From Panopea generosa (Eukaryota; Mollusca; Bivalvia; Adapedonta; Hiatellidae), in NCBI GenBank assembly GCA_029582155.1, contig CM055899.1, positions 77,502,574 through 77,566,573 on the forward strand: a DNA stretch of 64,000 nucleotides, written 5' to 3'. Each line of letters begins with the position of its first letter. Within the stretch, counting starts at the first letter, position 1. The notes under the pieces are model-generated. The model saw nothing but the letters and a program-made list of their open reading frames with translations. It was not told where the DNA came from and did not search any database. The position numbers were made by a program, and so were the translations under genes. Positions 27,640 to 39,355 of this stretch are shown piece by piece.

Positions 27640-27965
27640 ATTATATCTGCGTTGAATCTGGCAGATGACAGTAAATTATTAGAGTGACAATGTCTACATT
27701 GAGCGTGTCAGATAAAAGTAAAGTAATCAAGTGATACAGTCTGCCTTGAACCTGGCAGATCATAGTAGAGTAACAGAGTGTTAATGTCTGCCTTTAACCT
27801 GGCAGATAATAGTCAAGTAAAATTGTGATCATGTCTGCTTTGAGCCTCGCAGATTATAGTCAAGTAATATAAAGATTTAGTAAAGTAATATAGTGAAAAT
27901 GTCTACAATGAGCATGGCAGGTAATAGAAAGTAATAAAGTGTAATGTCTGCCTTGAGCCTGGCAT
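27640..27965 (+). repeat. Example of a recurring seven-monomer variant cassette
   Basis: A fixed order of variant monomers: GATGACAGTAAA; TACATTGAGCRTGTCAG with GATAAAAG; GATCATAGTARAGTAACAG with GTGTTAATG; GATAATAGTCAAGTAA; CTTTGAGCCTCGCAGATTAT; an extra ~21 bp partial copy ending in GATTTAG; then ACAATGAGCATGGCAGGTAA with GTGTAATG. The GATTTAG marker or a near form recurs at about 13649, 14230, 16177, 17562, 17771, 22951, 26536, 27873, 29632, 31052, 32343, 39691, 41026, 42224, 44169, 45787, 47215, 48741, 49747, 53839, 53961, 54781, 56353, 59889, 60286, 61716, 62488, 62882 and 63509. Many of these sites keep most of the cassette. I found none between 5.6 and 13.6 kb, none between about 18 and 22.9 kb, and none inside the 33.4-38.9 kb block. 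Confidence 0.8.
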
Positions 27966-27971
27966 ATGATA

Positions 27972-28678
27972 GTTAAGTAATATAGTGATAATGTCTGCCT
28001 TGAGCCTGGCAGATAATAGTAAAGTAATGAAGTGATTATATCTGCCTTGAACCTGGCAGATAACAGTTAAGTAATAAAGTGATCATGTCTGCCTTGATCC
28101 TGGCAGATAATAGTTAAGTAATATAGGGATAATGTCTACCTTGAGCCTGGCAGATAATATTTAAGTAATAAAATGGTAATGTCAGCCTTGAGCCTGGCAG
28201 GTAATAGTTAAGAAATAGAGTGATAATGTCTGCCTTGAGCCTGGCAGATTATAGTTAAGTAATAGAGTAATAACGTCTGCCTTGAGCCTGGCAGATAATA
28301 GTTCAGTAATCAATTGATAATGTCTGCCTTGAGCCTGGCAAATAATAGTTAAATAATATAATGATAATGTCTGCCTTGAGCCTGGCAGATTATAGTTCAG
28401 TTATAAATTGATAATATCTGCCTTGAGCCTGGCAGACAATAGTGAAGCAATATAGTGATAATGTCTGCCTTGAGCCTGGCAGATAATAGTTAAGTAATAT
28501 TGTGAAAATGTGCGTCTGAAGGCTGACAGATAATAGTTCTATCATATAGCGATAATTTCTGCCTTGAACCAGGTAGATTTTAGTTAAGTAATATAGTGAT
28601 AATGTCTGCCTTGAGCCTGGCAGATTAAAGTTAAGTAATATAGTGATAATGTCTGCCTTGAGCCTGGCAGATAATAGT
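27972..28678 (+). repeat. 14-monomer recent duplication, copy 1
   Basis: This stretch is repeated 658 bp downstream, exactly 14 monomers. Shared markers include AAAGTAATGAAG (28021 and 28679), AATGGTAATGTCAGCC, TAATAACGTCTGCC, a GTGCGTCTGAAGGCTGACAG monomer and AACCAGGTAGATTTTAG. The only difference I noticed between the copies is T at 28557 against C at 29215. The right super-repeat has the corresponding monomers only once (about 48.88-49.45 kb), so this duplication is younger than the 19.6 kb one. Confidence 0.9.
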
Positions 28679-29336
28679 AAAGTAATGAAGTGATTATATC
28701 TGCCTTGAACCTGGCAGATAACAGTTAAGTAATAAAGTGATCATGTCTGCCTTGATCCTGGCAGATAATAGTTAAGTAATATAGGGATAATGTCTACCTT
28801 GAGCCTGGCAGATAATATTTAAGTAATAAAATGGTAATGTCAGCCTTGAGCCTGGCAGGTAATAGTTAAGAAATAGAGTGATAATGTCTGCCTTGAGCCT
28901 GGCAGATTATAGTTAAGTAATAGAGTAATAACGTCTGCCTTGAGCCTGGCAGATAATAGTTCAGTAATCAATTGATAATGTCTGCCTTGAGCCTGGCAAA
29001 TAATAGTTAAATAATATAATGATAATGTCTGCCTTGAGCCTGGCAGATTATAGTTCAGTTATAAATTGATAATATCTGCCTTGAGCCTGGCAGACAATAG
29101 TGAAGCAATATAGTGATAATGTCTGCCTTGAGCCTGGCAGATAATAGTTAAGTAATATTGTGAAAATGTGCGTCTGAAGGCTGACAGATAATAGTTCTAT
29201 CATATAGCGATAATCTCTGCCTTGAACCAGGTAGATTTTAGTTAAGTAATATAGTGATAATGTCTGCCTTGAGCCTGGCAGATTAAAGTTAAGTAATATA
29301 GTGATAATGTCTGCCTTGAGCCTGGCAGATAATAGT
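28630..29336 (+). repeat. 14-monomer recent duplication, copy 2
   Basis: Second copy of the 658 bp block; it overlaps the end of copy 1 because the shared sequence extends slightly beyond one period. Identity ends at 29336/29337, where this copy continues with GTGAAGTAATATAGGG and copy 1 had GTAAAGTAATGAAGTG. An assembly artefact from overlapping reads is possible with such high identity. Confidence 0.88.
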
Positions 29337-30579
29337 GAAGTAATATAGGGATAATGTCTGCCTTGAACCTGGCAGATAATAATTAAGTAATATAGTGATT
29401 ATATCTTCGTTGAACCTGGCAGATGACAGTAAAATAATAGAGTGACAATGTCTACATTGAGCATGTCAGATAAAAGTAAAGTAATACAGTGATACTGTCT
29501 GCCTTGAACCTGGCAGATCATAGTTAAGTTACAGAGTGTTAATGTCTGCCTTAAACCTGGCAGGTTATAGTCAAGTAATATTGTGATGATGTCGGCTTTG
29601 AGCCTCGCAGATTATTGTAAAGTCTTATAGAGAATTAGTAAAGTAAAATAATGAAAATATCTACAATGAGCATGGCAGGTAATACATGTAGTAAAGTAAT
29701 ATAGTGATAATGTCTGCCTGTAGCCAGGCTGATAATAGTTAAGTAATATAGTTATACTGTCTGCCTGGAGCCTGGCAAATAATAGTAAATTAATCAAGAG
29801 ATTATACATGCCTTGAACCTAGCAGATAACAGTTAATTAATCAAGTGATAATGTCTGCCGTCATCGTGGCAGATAAAACATAATTAATATAGTAATAATG
29901 TCTGTTTAGAACCTGGAAGATAATGATAAAGTAATATAGTGATAATTTCTGCCTTGAACCTGGCAGATTATAGTTAAGTAATATAGTGATAATGTCTGCA
30001 TTGAGCCTAGCAGATTATAGTTAAGTAATATAGTGATAATGTCTGCCTTGAGCCTGGCAGATAATAGTGAAGTAATATAGGGATAATGTCTGCCTTGATC
30101 CTTGCAGATAATAATTAAGTTATATAGTGATTATATCTGCGTTGAACCTGGCAGATGACAGTAAAATAATAGAGTGATTATATCTGCCTTGAGCTTGGCA
30201 GATAATAGTTCAGTAATAAATTGATAATGTCTGCCTTGAGCCTGGCAAATGATAGTTAAGTAATATAATGATAATGTCTGCCTTGAGCCTGGCAGATAAC
30301 AGTTAAGCAATAAAGTGATAATTTCTGCCTTGATTCTGGCAGATAATAGTTAAGTAATATAGGGATAATGTTTACCTTGAGCCTGGCAGATAATAGTTAA
30401 CTAATATAGTGGTAATGTCTGCCTTGCGCCTGGCAGATAATAGTTCAGCAATAAATTGATAATGTCTGCCTTGAGCCTGGCAAATAATAGTTAAGTAATA
30501 TAATGCTAATGTCTGCCTTAAGCCTGGCAGATAATAGTTCATTAATTATTTGATAATGTCTGCCTTGAGCCTGGCAGAT

Positions 30580-30695
30580 TATAGTTAAGTAAGATAATGT
30601 CTGCCTTGAGCCTGGCTAATTATAGTTAATATAGTGATAAAGTCTGCCTTGAGCCTGGCAGATTATAGTTAAGTATGATAATGTTTGCCTTGAGC
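30580..30695 (+). repeat. Cluster of shortened monomers
   Basis: Three consecutive units have deletions in the TTAAGTAATATAGT part: GTTAAGTAAGATAATG, then GTTAATATAGTGATAAAG, then GTTAAGTATGATAATG. Elsewhere length changes are isolated, so three in a row is unusual. This is the densest length irregularity I saw in the 47 bp array. Confidence 0.8.
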
Positions 30696-33399
30696 CTGGC
30701 AGATTATAGTTAAGTAATATAGTGATAATATCTGCCTTGAGCCTAGCAGATAATAGTGAAGTAATATAGGGATAATGTCTGCCTTGAACCTGGCAGATAA
30801 TAGTTAAGTAATATAGTGATTATATCTGCAATGAACCTGGCAGATGACAGTAAAATAATATATTGACAATGTGTACATTGAGCATGTCAGATAAAAGTAA
30901 AGTAATCAAGTGATACTGTCTGCCTTGAACCTGGTAGATCATATTAAATTAACAGAGTGTTAATGTCTGCCTTTAACTGGCAGATAATAGTCAAGTAATA
31001 TTGTGATAATGTCTGCTTTGAGCCTCGCAGATTATAGTAAAGTAATATAGAGATTTAGTAATGCAATATAGTGAAAATGTCTGCATTGGGCATGTCAGAT
31101 AAAATTTAAGTAATAAATTGATAATGTCTGCCTGGAACCTGACAAATAATTGTTAAGTTATATAGTGATAATGTCTGCCTTGAGCCTGGCAGATAAAAGT
31201 TAAGTTACAAATTGATAATGTCTGCCTTGAACCTGGCAAAAAATTGTGAAGCAATATTGTGATAATGTCTGCCTTGAGCCTGGCAGATAATAGTTAAGTA
31301 ATATTGTGATAATTTCTGCCTTGAACCTGGCAAATTATAGTTAAGTAATATAGTAATTATTTCTGCCTTGAACCTGGCAGATGACAGTAAAATAATAGAG
31401 TGATAATGTATACATTGAGCATGGCATATAAAAGTTAAGTAATAATGTGATCATGTCTGCCTTGAACCTGGCAGATAATAGATAAGTAATATAAGGATAA
31501 TGTCTACCTAGAGCCTGGCAGATAATTGTTAAGTAATAAAGTGGTAATGTCTGCCTTGAGCCTGGCAGGTAATAGTTACATGTAAGTAATATAGTGATCA
31601 TGTCTGCCTTGAGCCTGGCAGATTATAGTTAAGTAATATAGTAATAATGTCTGTCTTGAGCCTGGCAGATAATAGTTCAGTTATCAATTGATAATGTCTG
31701 CCTTGAGCCTGGCAAATAATAGTTAAGTAATATAATGATAATGTCTGCCTTGAGCCTGGCAGATTATAATTCAGTAATAAATTGATAATGTCTGCCTTGA
31801 GCCTGGCAGACAATAGTGAAGCAATATAGTGATAATGTCTGCCTTGAGCCTGGCATATAATAGTTAAGTAACATTGTGATAATATGCCTCTTGAGCCTGG
31901 CAGATAATAGTTCTATAATATAGGGATAATTTCTGCCTTGAACCTGGCAGATTATAGTTAAGTAATATAGTGATAATGTCTGCCTTGAACCTGGCAGATT
32001 ATAGTTAAGTAATATAGTGATAATGTCTGCCTTGAGCCTTGCAGATAATAGTGAAGTAATATTGGGATAATGTCTGCCTTGAACCTGGCAGATAATAATT
32101 AAGTTATATAGTGATTCTGCGTTGAACCTGGCAGATGACAGTAAAATAATAGAGTGTCAATGTCTACATTGAGCGTGTCAGATAAAAGTAAAGTAATAAA
32201 GTGATACTGTCTGCCTTGAACCTGGCAGATCATAGTTAAGTAACAGAGTGTTAATGTCTGCCTTAAACCTGGCAGGTAATAGTCAAGTAATATTGTGATA
32301 ATGTCTGCTTTGAGCCTCGCAGATTATTGTAAAGTATTATAGAGATTTAGTAAAGTAATATATTGAAAATATCTTCAATGAGCATGGCAAGTAATAGTAA
32401 AGTAATATAGTGATAATATCTGCTTTTAGCCAGGCTGATAATAGTTAAGTAATATAGTTATACTGTCTGCTTTGAGCCTGGAAAATAATAGTTAAGTAAT
32501 AAAGTGATTATATATGCCTTGAACCTAGCAGATAACAGTTAATTAATAAAGTGATAATGTCTGCCTTCACCGTGGCAGATGAAACATAATTAATATAGTT
32601 ATAATGTCTGCTTAGAACCTGGAAGATAATGATAAAGTAATATAGTGATAATTTCTGCCTTGGCCCTGGCAGTTGATAGCAAAGTAATATAGTGAAAATG
32701 TCTAACTTGAGCGTAGCAGATAAAGTAAATTAATATAGAGATATTGCCTGCCTTGCGCCTGGCAGATAATAATGAAGAAATATAGTGATAATATCTGCCT
32801 TTAGCCTGGCTGATAATAGTTAAGTAATATAGTTATAATATCTGCCTTGAGCCTGGCAGATAATAGTTAAGTAATACAGGGATAATGTCTACCTTGAGCC
32901 TGGGGTATAATAGTTAAGTAATATAGTGGTAATGTCTGCCTTGAGCCTGGCAGATAATAGTTTAGTAATGAATTGATAATGTCTGCCTTGAGCCTGGCAA
33001 ATGATAGTAATGTAATATAATGATAATGTCTGCCTTGACCCTGGCAGATAATAGTAAAGTAATAAAGTGATTATATCTGCCTTGAGCCTGGCAGATTATA
33101 GTTAAGCAATAAAGTGATCATGTCTGCCTTGATCCTGGCAAATAATAGTTAAGTAATAAAGGGATAATGTCTACCTTGAGCCTGGCAGATAATAGTTGAC
33201 TAATATAGTGGTCATGTCTGCCTTGCGCCTGGCAGATAATAGTTCAGTAATAAATTGATAATGTCTGCCTTGAACCTGGCAAATAATAGTTAAGTAATAT
33301 AATGATAATGTCTGCCTTGAGCCTGGCAGATAATATTTCAGTAATAAATTGATAATGTCTGCCTTGAGCCTGGCAGATGATAGTTAAGTAATATTGTGA

Positions 33400-36300
33400 T
33401 AATGTGCGTCTTGAGCCTGGAAGGTAATAGTTCTATAATATAGGAATAATTTCTGCTTTGAACCTGGCAGATTATAGTTAAGTAATATATTGATAATGTC
33501 TGTCTTGAGCCTGGCAGATTATAGTTAAGTAAAATAGTCATAATGTCTGCCTTGAGCCTTGCAGATTATAGTTAAATAATATAGTGATAATGTCTGCCTT
33601 GGGCTTGGCAGATAATAGTTAAGTTATATTATGATGATGTGCGTCTTGATCCTGGCAGGTAATAGTTCTATAATATAGGGATAATTTCTGCCTTGAACCT
33701 GGCAGATTACAGTTAAGTAATATAGTGATAATGTCTGCCTTGAGCCTGGCAGATTATAGTTAAGTAATATAGTGATAATGTCTGCCTTGCGCCTGGCAGA
33801 TTATAGTTAAGTAATATAGTGATAATGTCTGCCTTGGGCTTGGCAGATAATAGTTAAGTAATATAGGGATAATGTCTGCCTTGAGCCTGGCATATGATAG
33901 TTAAGTAATATAGGGATGATGTCTGCCTTGAGCCTGGCAGATAATTGTTAAGTTATATAGTGATAATGTCTGCCTTGAGCCTGGAATATAATAGTTGAGT
34001 AATACAGGGATAATGTCTGCCTTGAACCTGGCATATAATAATTAAGTAATATAAGGATAATAATGTATGCCTTGAGCCTGGCAGCTAATAGTTAAGTAAT
34101 AAATTGATAATGTCTGCCTTGAGCCTGGCAGATTATAGTGAAGCAATATAGTGATAATGGCTGCTTTGAGCCTGGCAGATAATAGTTCAGTAATCAATTG
34201 ATATTGTCTGCCTTGAGCTTGGCAAATAATTGTTAAATATTATAATGATAATGTCTGCCTTGAGCCTGGCAGGTAATAGTTCAGTAATAATTTGATAATG
34301 TCTGCCTTGAGCCTGGCAGACAATAGTGAAGCAATATAGTGATAATGTCTGCCTTGAGTCTTGCAGATTATAGTTAAGTTATATTGTGATAATGTGCGTC
34401 TTGAGCCTGGCAGGTAATAGTTCTATAATATAGGGATAATTTCTGCCTTGAACCTGGCAGATTAAAGTTAAGTAATATAGTGATAATGTCTGCCTTGAGC
34501 CTGACAGATTATAGTTAAGTAATATAGTGATAATGTCTGCCTTGAGCCTTGCAGATTATAGTTAAATAATATAGTGATAATGTCTGCCATGGGCTTGGCA
34601 GATAATAGTTAAGTTATATTGTGTTCATGTGCGTCTTGAGCCTGGCAGGTAATAGTTCTATAATATAGGGATAATTTCTGCCTTGAACCTGGCAGATTAC
34701 AGTTAAGTAATATAGTGATAATGTCTACCTTGAGCCTGGCAGATTATTGTTAAGTAATATGATGATAATGTCTGCCTTGAGCCTGGCAGTTTATAGTTAA
34801 GTAATATAGTGATAATGTCTGCCTTGAACCTGGCAGATTATAGTTAAGTAATATAGTGATAATGTCTGCCTTGAGTCTGGCAGATTATAGTTAAGTAATA
34901 TAGTGATAATGTCTGCCTTGAGCCTGGCAGATAATAGTTCAGTAATCAATTGATATTGTCTGCCTTGAGCTTGGCAAATAATTGTTAAATATTATAATGA
35001 TAATGTCTGCCTTGAGCCTGGCAGGTAATAGTTAAGTAATATAGGGATGATGTCTGCCTTGAGCCTGGCAGATAATTGTTAAGTTATGTAGTGATAATGT
35101 CTGCCTTGAGCCTGGAATATAATAGTTGAGTAATACAGGGATAATATCTGCCTTGAACCTGGCAGATAATAATTAAGTAATATAGGGATAATATAGGCCT
35201 TGAGCCTGGCAGCTAATAGTTAAGTAATAAATTGATAATGTCTGCCTTGAGACTGGCAGATTATAGTGAAGCAATATAGTGATAATGGCTGCCTTGAGCC
35301 TGGCAGATAATAGTTCAGTAATCAATTGATATTGTCTGCCTTGAGCTTGGCAAATAATTGTTAAATATTATAATGATAATGTCTGCCTTGAGCCTGGCAG
35401 GTAATAGTTCAGTAATAATTTGATAATGTCTGCCTTGAGCCTGGCAGACAATAGTGAAGCAATATAGTGATAATGTCTGCCTTGAGCCTGGCAGATAATA
35501 GTTAAGTTATATTGTGATAATGTGCGTCTTGAGCCTGGCAGGTAATAGTTCTATAATATAGGGATAATTTCTGCCTTGAACCTGGCAGATTAAAGTTAAG
35601 TAATATAGTGATAATGTCTGCCTTGAGCCTGACAGATTATAGTTAAGTAATATAGTGATAATGTCTGCCTTGAGCCTTGCAGATTATAGTTAAGTAAAAT
35701 AGTCATAATGTCTGCCTTGAGCCTTGCAGATTATAGTTAAATAATATAGTGATAATGTCTGCCTTGGGCTTGGCAGATAATAGTTAAGTTATACTATGAT
35801 GATTTGCGTCTTGATGCTGGCAGGTAATAGTTCTATAATATAGGGATAATTTCTGCCTTGAACCTGGCAGATTACAGTTAAGTAATATAGTGATAATGTC
35901 TGCCTTGAGCCTGGCAGATTATAGTTAAGTAATATAGTGATAATGTCTGCCTTGCGCCTGGCAGATTATAGTTAAGTAATATAGTGATAATGTCTGCCTT
36001 GGGCTTGGCAGATAATAGTTAAGTAATATAGGGATACTGTCTGCCTTGAGCCTGGCATATGATAGTTAAGTAATATAGGGATGATGTCTGCCTTGAGCCT
36101 GGCAGATAATTGTTAAGTTATATAGTGATAATGTCTGCCTTGAGCCTGGAATATAATAGTTGAGTAATACAGGGATAATGTCTGCCTTGAACCTGGCAGA
36201 TAATAATTAAGTAATATAAGGATAATGTATGCCTTGAGCCTGGCAGCTAATAGTTAAGTAATAAATTGATAATGTCTGCCTTGAGCCTGGCAGATTATAG

Positions 36301-38900
36301 TGAAGCAATATAGTGAACATGGCTGCCTTGAGCCTGGCAGATAATAGTTCAGTAATCAATTGATATTGTCTGCCTTGAGCTTGGCAAATAATAGTTAAAT
36401 ATTATAATGATAATGTCTGCCTTGAGCCTGGCAGGTAATAGTTCAGTAATAATTTGATAATGTCTGCCTTGAGCCTGGCAGACAACAGTCAAGCAATATA
36501 GTGATAATGTCTGCCTTGAGTCTTGCAGATTATAGTTAAGTTATGTTGTGATAATGTGCGTCTTGAGCCTGGCAGGTAATAGTTCTATAATATAGGGATA
36601 ATTTCTGCCTTGAACCTGGCAGATTAAAGTTAAGTAATACAGTGATAATGTCTGCCTTGAGCCTGGCAGATTATAGTTAAGTAATATAGTGATAATGTCT
36701 GCCTTGAGCCTTCCAGATTATAGTTAAATAATATAGTGATAATGTCTGCCTTGGGCTTGGCAGATAATAGTTAAGTTATATTGTGTTCATGTGCGTCTTG
36801 AGCCTGGCAGGTAATAGTTCTATAATATAGGGATAATTTCTGCCTTGAACCTGGCAGATTACAGTTAAGTAATATAGTGATAATGTCTACCTTGAGCCTG
36901 GCAGATTATTGTTAAGTAATATGATGATAATGTCTGCCTTGAGCCTGGCAGATTATAGATAAGTAATATAGTGATAATGTCTGCCTTGAGCCTGGCAGAT
37001 TATAGTTAAGTAATATAGTGATAATGTCTGCCTTGAGTCTGGCAGATTATAGTTAAGTAATATAGTGATAATGTCTGCCTTGAGCCTGGCAGATAATAGT
37101 TAAGTAATATAGGGATAATGCCTGCCTTGAGCCTGGCATATGATAGTTAAGTAATATAGGGATGATGTCTGCCTTGAGCCTGGCAGATAATTGTTAAGTT
37201 ATGTAGTGATAATGTCTGCCTTGAGCCTGGAATATAATAGTTGAGTAATACAGGGATAATATCTGCCTTGAACCTGGCAGATAATAATTAAGTAATATAG
37301 GGATAATGTAGGCCTTGAGCCTGGCAGCTAATAGTTAAGTAATAAATTGATAATGTCTGCCTTGAGCCTGGCAGATTATAGTGAAGCAATATAGTGATAA
37401 TGGCTGCCTTGAGCCTGGCAGATAATAGTTCAGTAATCAATTGATATTGTCTGCCTTGAGCTTGGCAAATAATTGTTAAATATTATAATGATAATGTCTG
37501 CCTTGAGCCTGGCAGGTAATAGTTCAGTAATAATTTGATAATGTCTGCCTTGAGCCTGGCAGACAATAGTGAAGCAATATAGTGATAATGTCTGCCTTGA
37601 GCCTGGCAGATAATAGTTAAGTTATATTGTGATAATGTGCGTCTTGAGCCTGGCAGGTAATAGTTCTATAATATAGTGATAATTTCTGCCTTGAACCTGG
37701 CAGATTAAAGTTAAGTAATATAGTTATAATGTCTGCCTTGAGCCTGACAGATTATAGTTAAGTAATATAGTGATAATGTCTGCCTTGAGCCTTGCAGATT
37801 ATAGTTAAATAATATAGTGATAATGTCTGCCTTGGGCTTGGCAGTTAATAGTTAAGTTATATTGTGATCATGTGCGTCTTGAGCCTGGCAGGTAATAGTT
37901 CTATAATATAGGAATAATTTCTGCCTTGAACCTGGCAGATTACAGTTAAGTAATATAGTGATAATGTCTACCTTGAGCCTGGCAGATTATTGTTAAGTAA
38001 TATGATGATAATGTCTGCCTTGAGCCTGGCAGATTATAGTTAAGTAATATAGTGATAATGTCTGCCTTGAGCCTGGCAGATTATAGTTAAGTAATATAGT
38101 GATAATGTCTGCCTTGAGTCTGGCAGATTATAGTTAAGTAATATAGTGATAATGTCTGCCTTGAGCCTGGCAGATAATAGTTAAGTAATATAGGGATAAT
38201 GTCTGCCTTGAGCCTGGCATATGATAGTTAAGTAATATAGGGATGATGTCTGCCTTGAGCCTGGCAGATAATTGTTAAGTTATGTAGTGATAATGTCTGC
38301 CTTGAGCCTGGAATATAATAGTTGAGTAATACAGGGATAATATCTGCCTTGAACCTGGCAGATAATAATTAAGTAATATAGGGATAATGTAGACCTTGAG
38401 CCTGGCAGCTAATAGTTAAGTAATAAATTGATAATGTCTGCCTTGAGCCTGGCAGATTATAGTGAAGCAATATAGTGATAATGGCTGCCTTGAGCCTGGC
38501 AGATAATAGTTCAGTAATCAATTGATATTGCCTGCCTTGAGCTTGGCAAATAATTGTTAAATATTATAATGATAATGTCTGCCTTGAGCCTGGCAGGTAA
38601 TAGTTCAGTAATAATTTGATAATGTCTGCCTTGAGCCTGGCAGACAATAGTGAAGCAATATAGTGATAATGTCTGCCTTGAGCCTGGCAGATAATAGTTA
38701 AGTTATATTGTGATAATGTGCGTCTTGAGCCTGGCAGGTAATAGTTCTATAATATAGGGATAATTTCTGCCTTGAACCTGGCAGATTAAAGTTAAGTAAT
38801 ATAGTGATAATGTCTGCCTTGAGCCTGGCAGATTATAGTTAAGTAATATAGTGATAATGTCTGCTTTGGGGTTGGCAGATAATAGTTAATTAATATAGGT
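33400..38900 (+). repeat. Higher-order repeat, ~1.03-1.13 kb units in 2,162 bp pairs
   Basis: The variant GGTAATAGTTCTATAATATA recurs at about 33431, 33666, 34421, 34656, 35549, 35831, 36583, 36818, 37664, 37899 and 38744. Successive blocks are 21-24 monomers long (1,128 bp = 24, 1,034 bp = 22, 1,081 bp = 23). Every second block is spaced 2,162 bp, exactly 46 monomers, for 34421/36583 and 34656/36818. The 33666/35831 spacing is 2,165 bp, explained by one extra TAA near 34050. Other block markers repeat with it: GATAATGGCTGCC (about 34154, 35281, 37397, 38477), a GGGATGATGTCTGCC monomer, and a TTGAGCTTGGCAAATAATTG monomer. Blocks look very similar by eye, with few substitutions, suggesting recent amplification. 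Confidence 0.85.
37067..37113 (+). repeat. Reference 47 bp monomer with internal dyad
   Basis: This copy is a convenient reference for the family. It contains a perfect interrupted palindrome: TCTGCC, an 8-base spacer (TTGAGCCT), then GGCAGA. Copies with ATATCTGCC in place of ATGTCTGCC extend the stem to 8 bp. The monomer also holds two GATAA words, one at its start and one directly after the dyad. Confidence 0.85.
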
Positions 38901-39315
38901 ATAATGTCTGCCTTGAGCCTGCCATATGATAGTTAAGTAATATAGTGATAATGTCTGCCTTGAGCCTGTCAGATAATAGTTAAGTAATACAGAGATAATC
39001 TCTGCCTTGAGCCTGGAATATAATAGTTGAGTAATACAGGTATAATGTCTGCCTTGAACCTGGCACATAATAATTAAGTAATATAGGGATAATGTCTCCC
39101 TTGAGCCTGGCAGCTAATAGTTAAGTAATAAAGTGATAATGTCAGCCTTGAACCTGGCAGATAATAGTTAAGTAATATAGGGATAATGTCTGCATTGATC
39201 CTGGCAGATAATAGTGAAGTAATATAGGGATAATGTTTGCCTTGAACCTGGCAGATTATAGTTAAGTAATATAATGATTATTTCTGTCTAGAACCTGGCA
39301 GATGACATTAATATA

Positions 39316-39355
39316 AAAGAGTGATAATGATTGTCTGCAGATAATAGTTAAGTAA
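39316..39355 (+). repeat. Truncated monomer, left copy
   Basis: A monomer lacks its TTGAGCCTGG centre: the text runs GATAATGATTGTCTGCAGAT and continues directly with AATAGTTAAG. The dyad collapses to CTGCAG. The same broken unit lies at about 59515-59553, so it is inherited by both super-repeat copies and is a good orthology marker. Confidence 0.85.
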
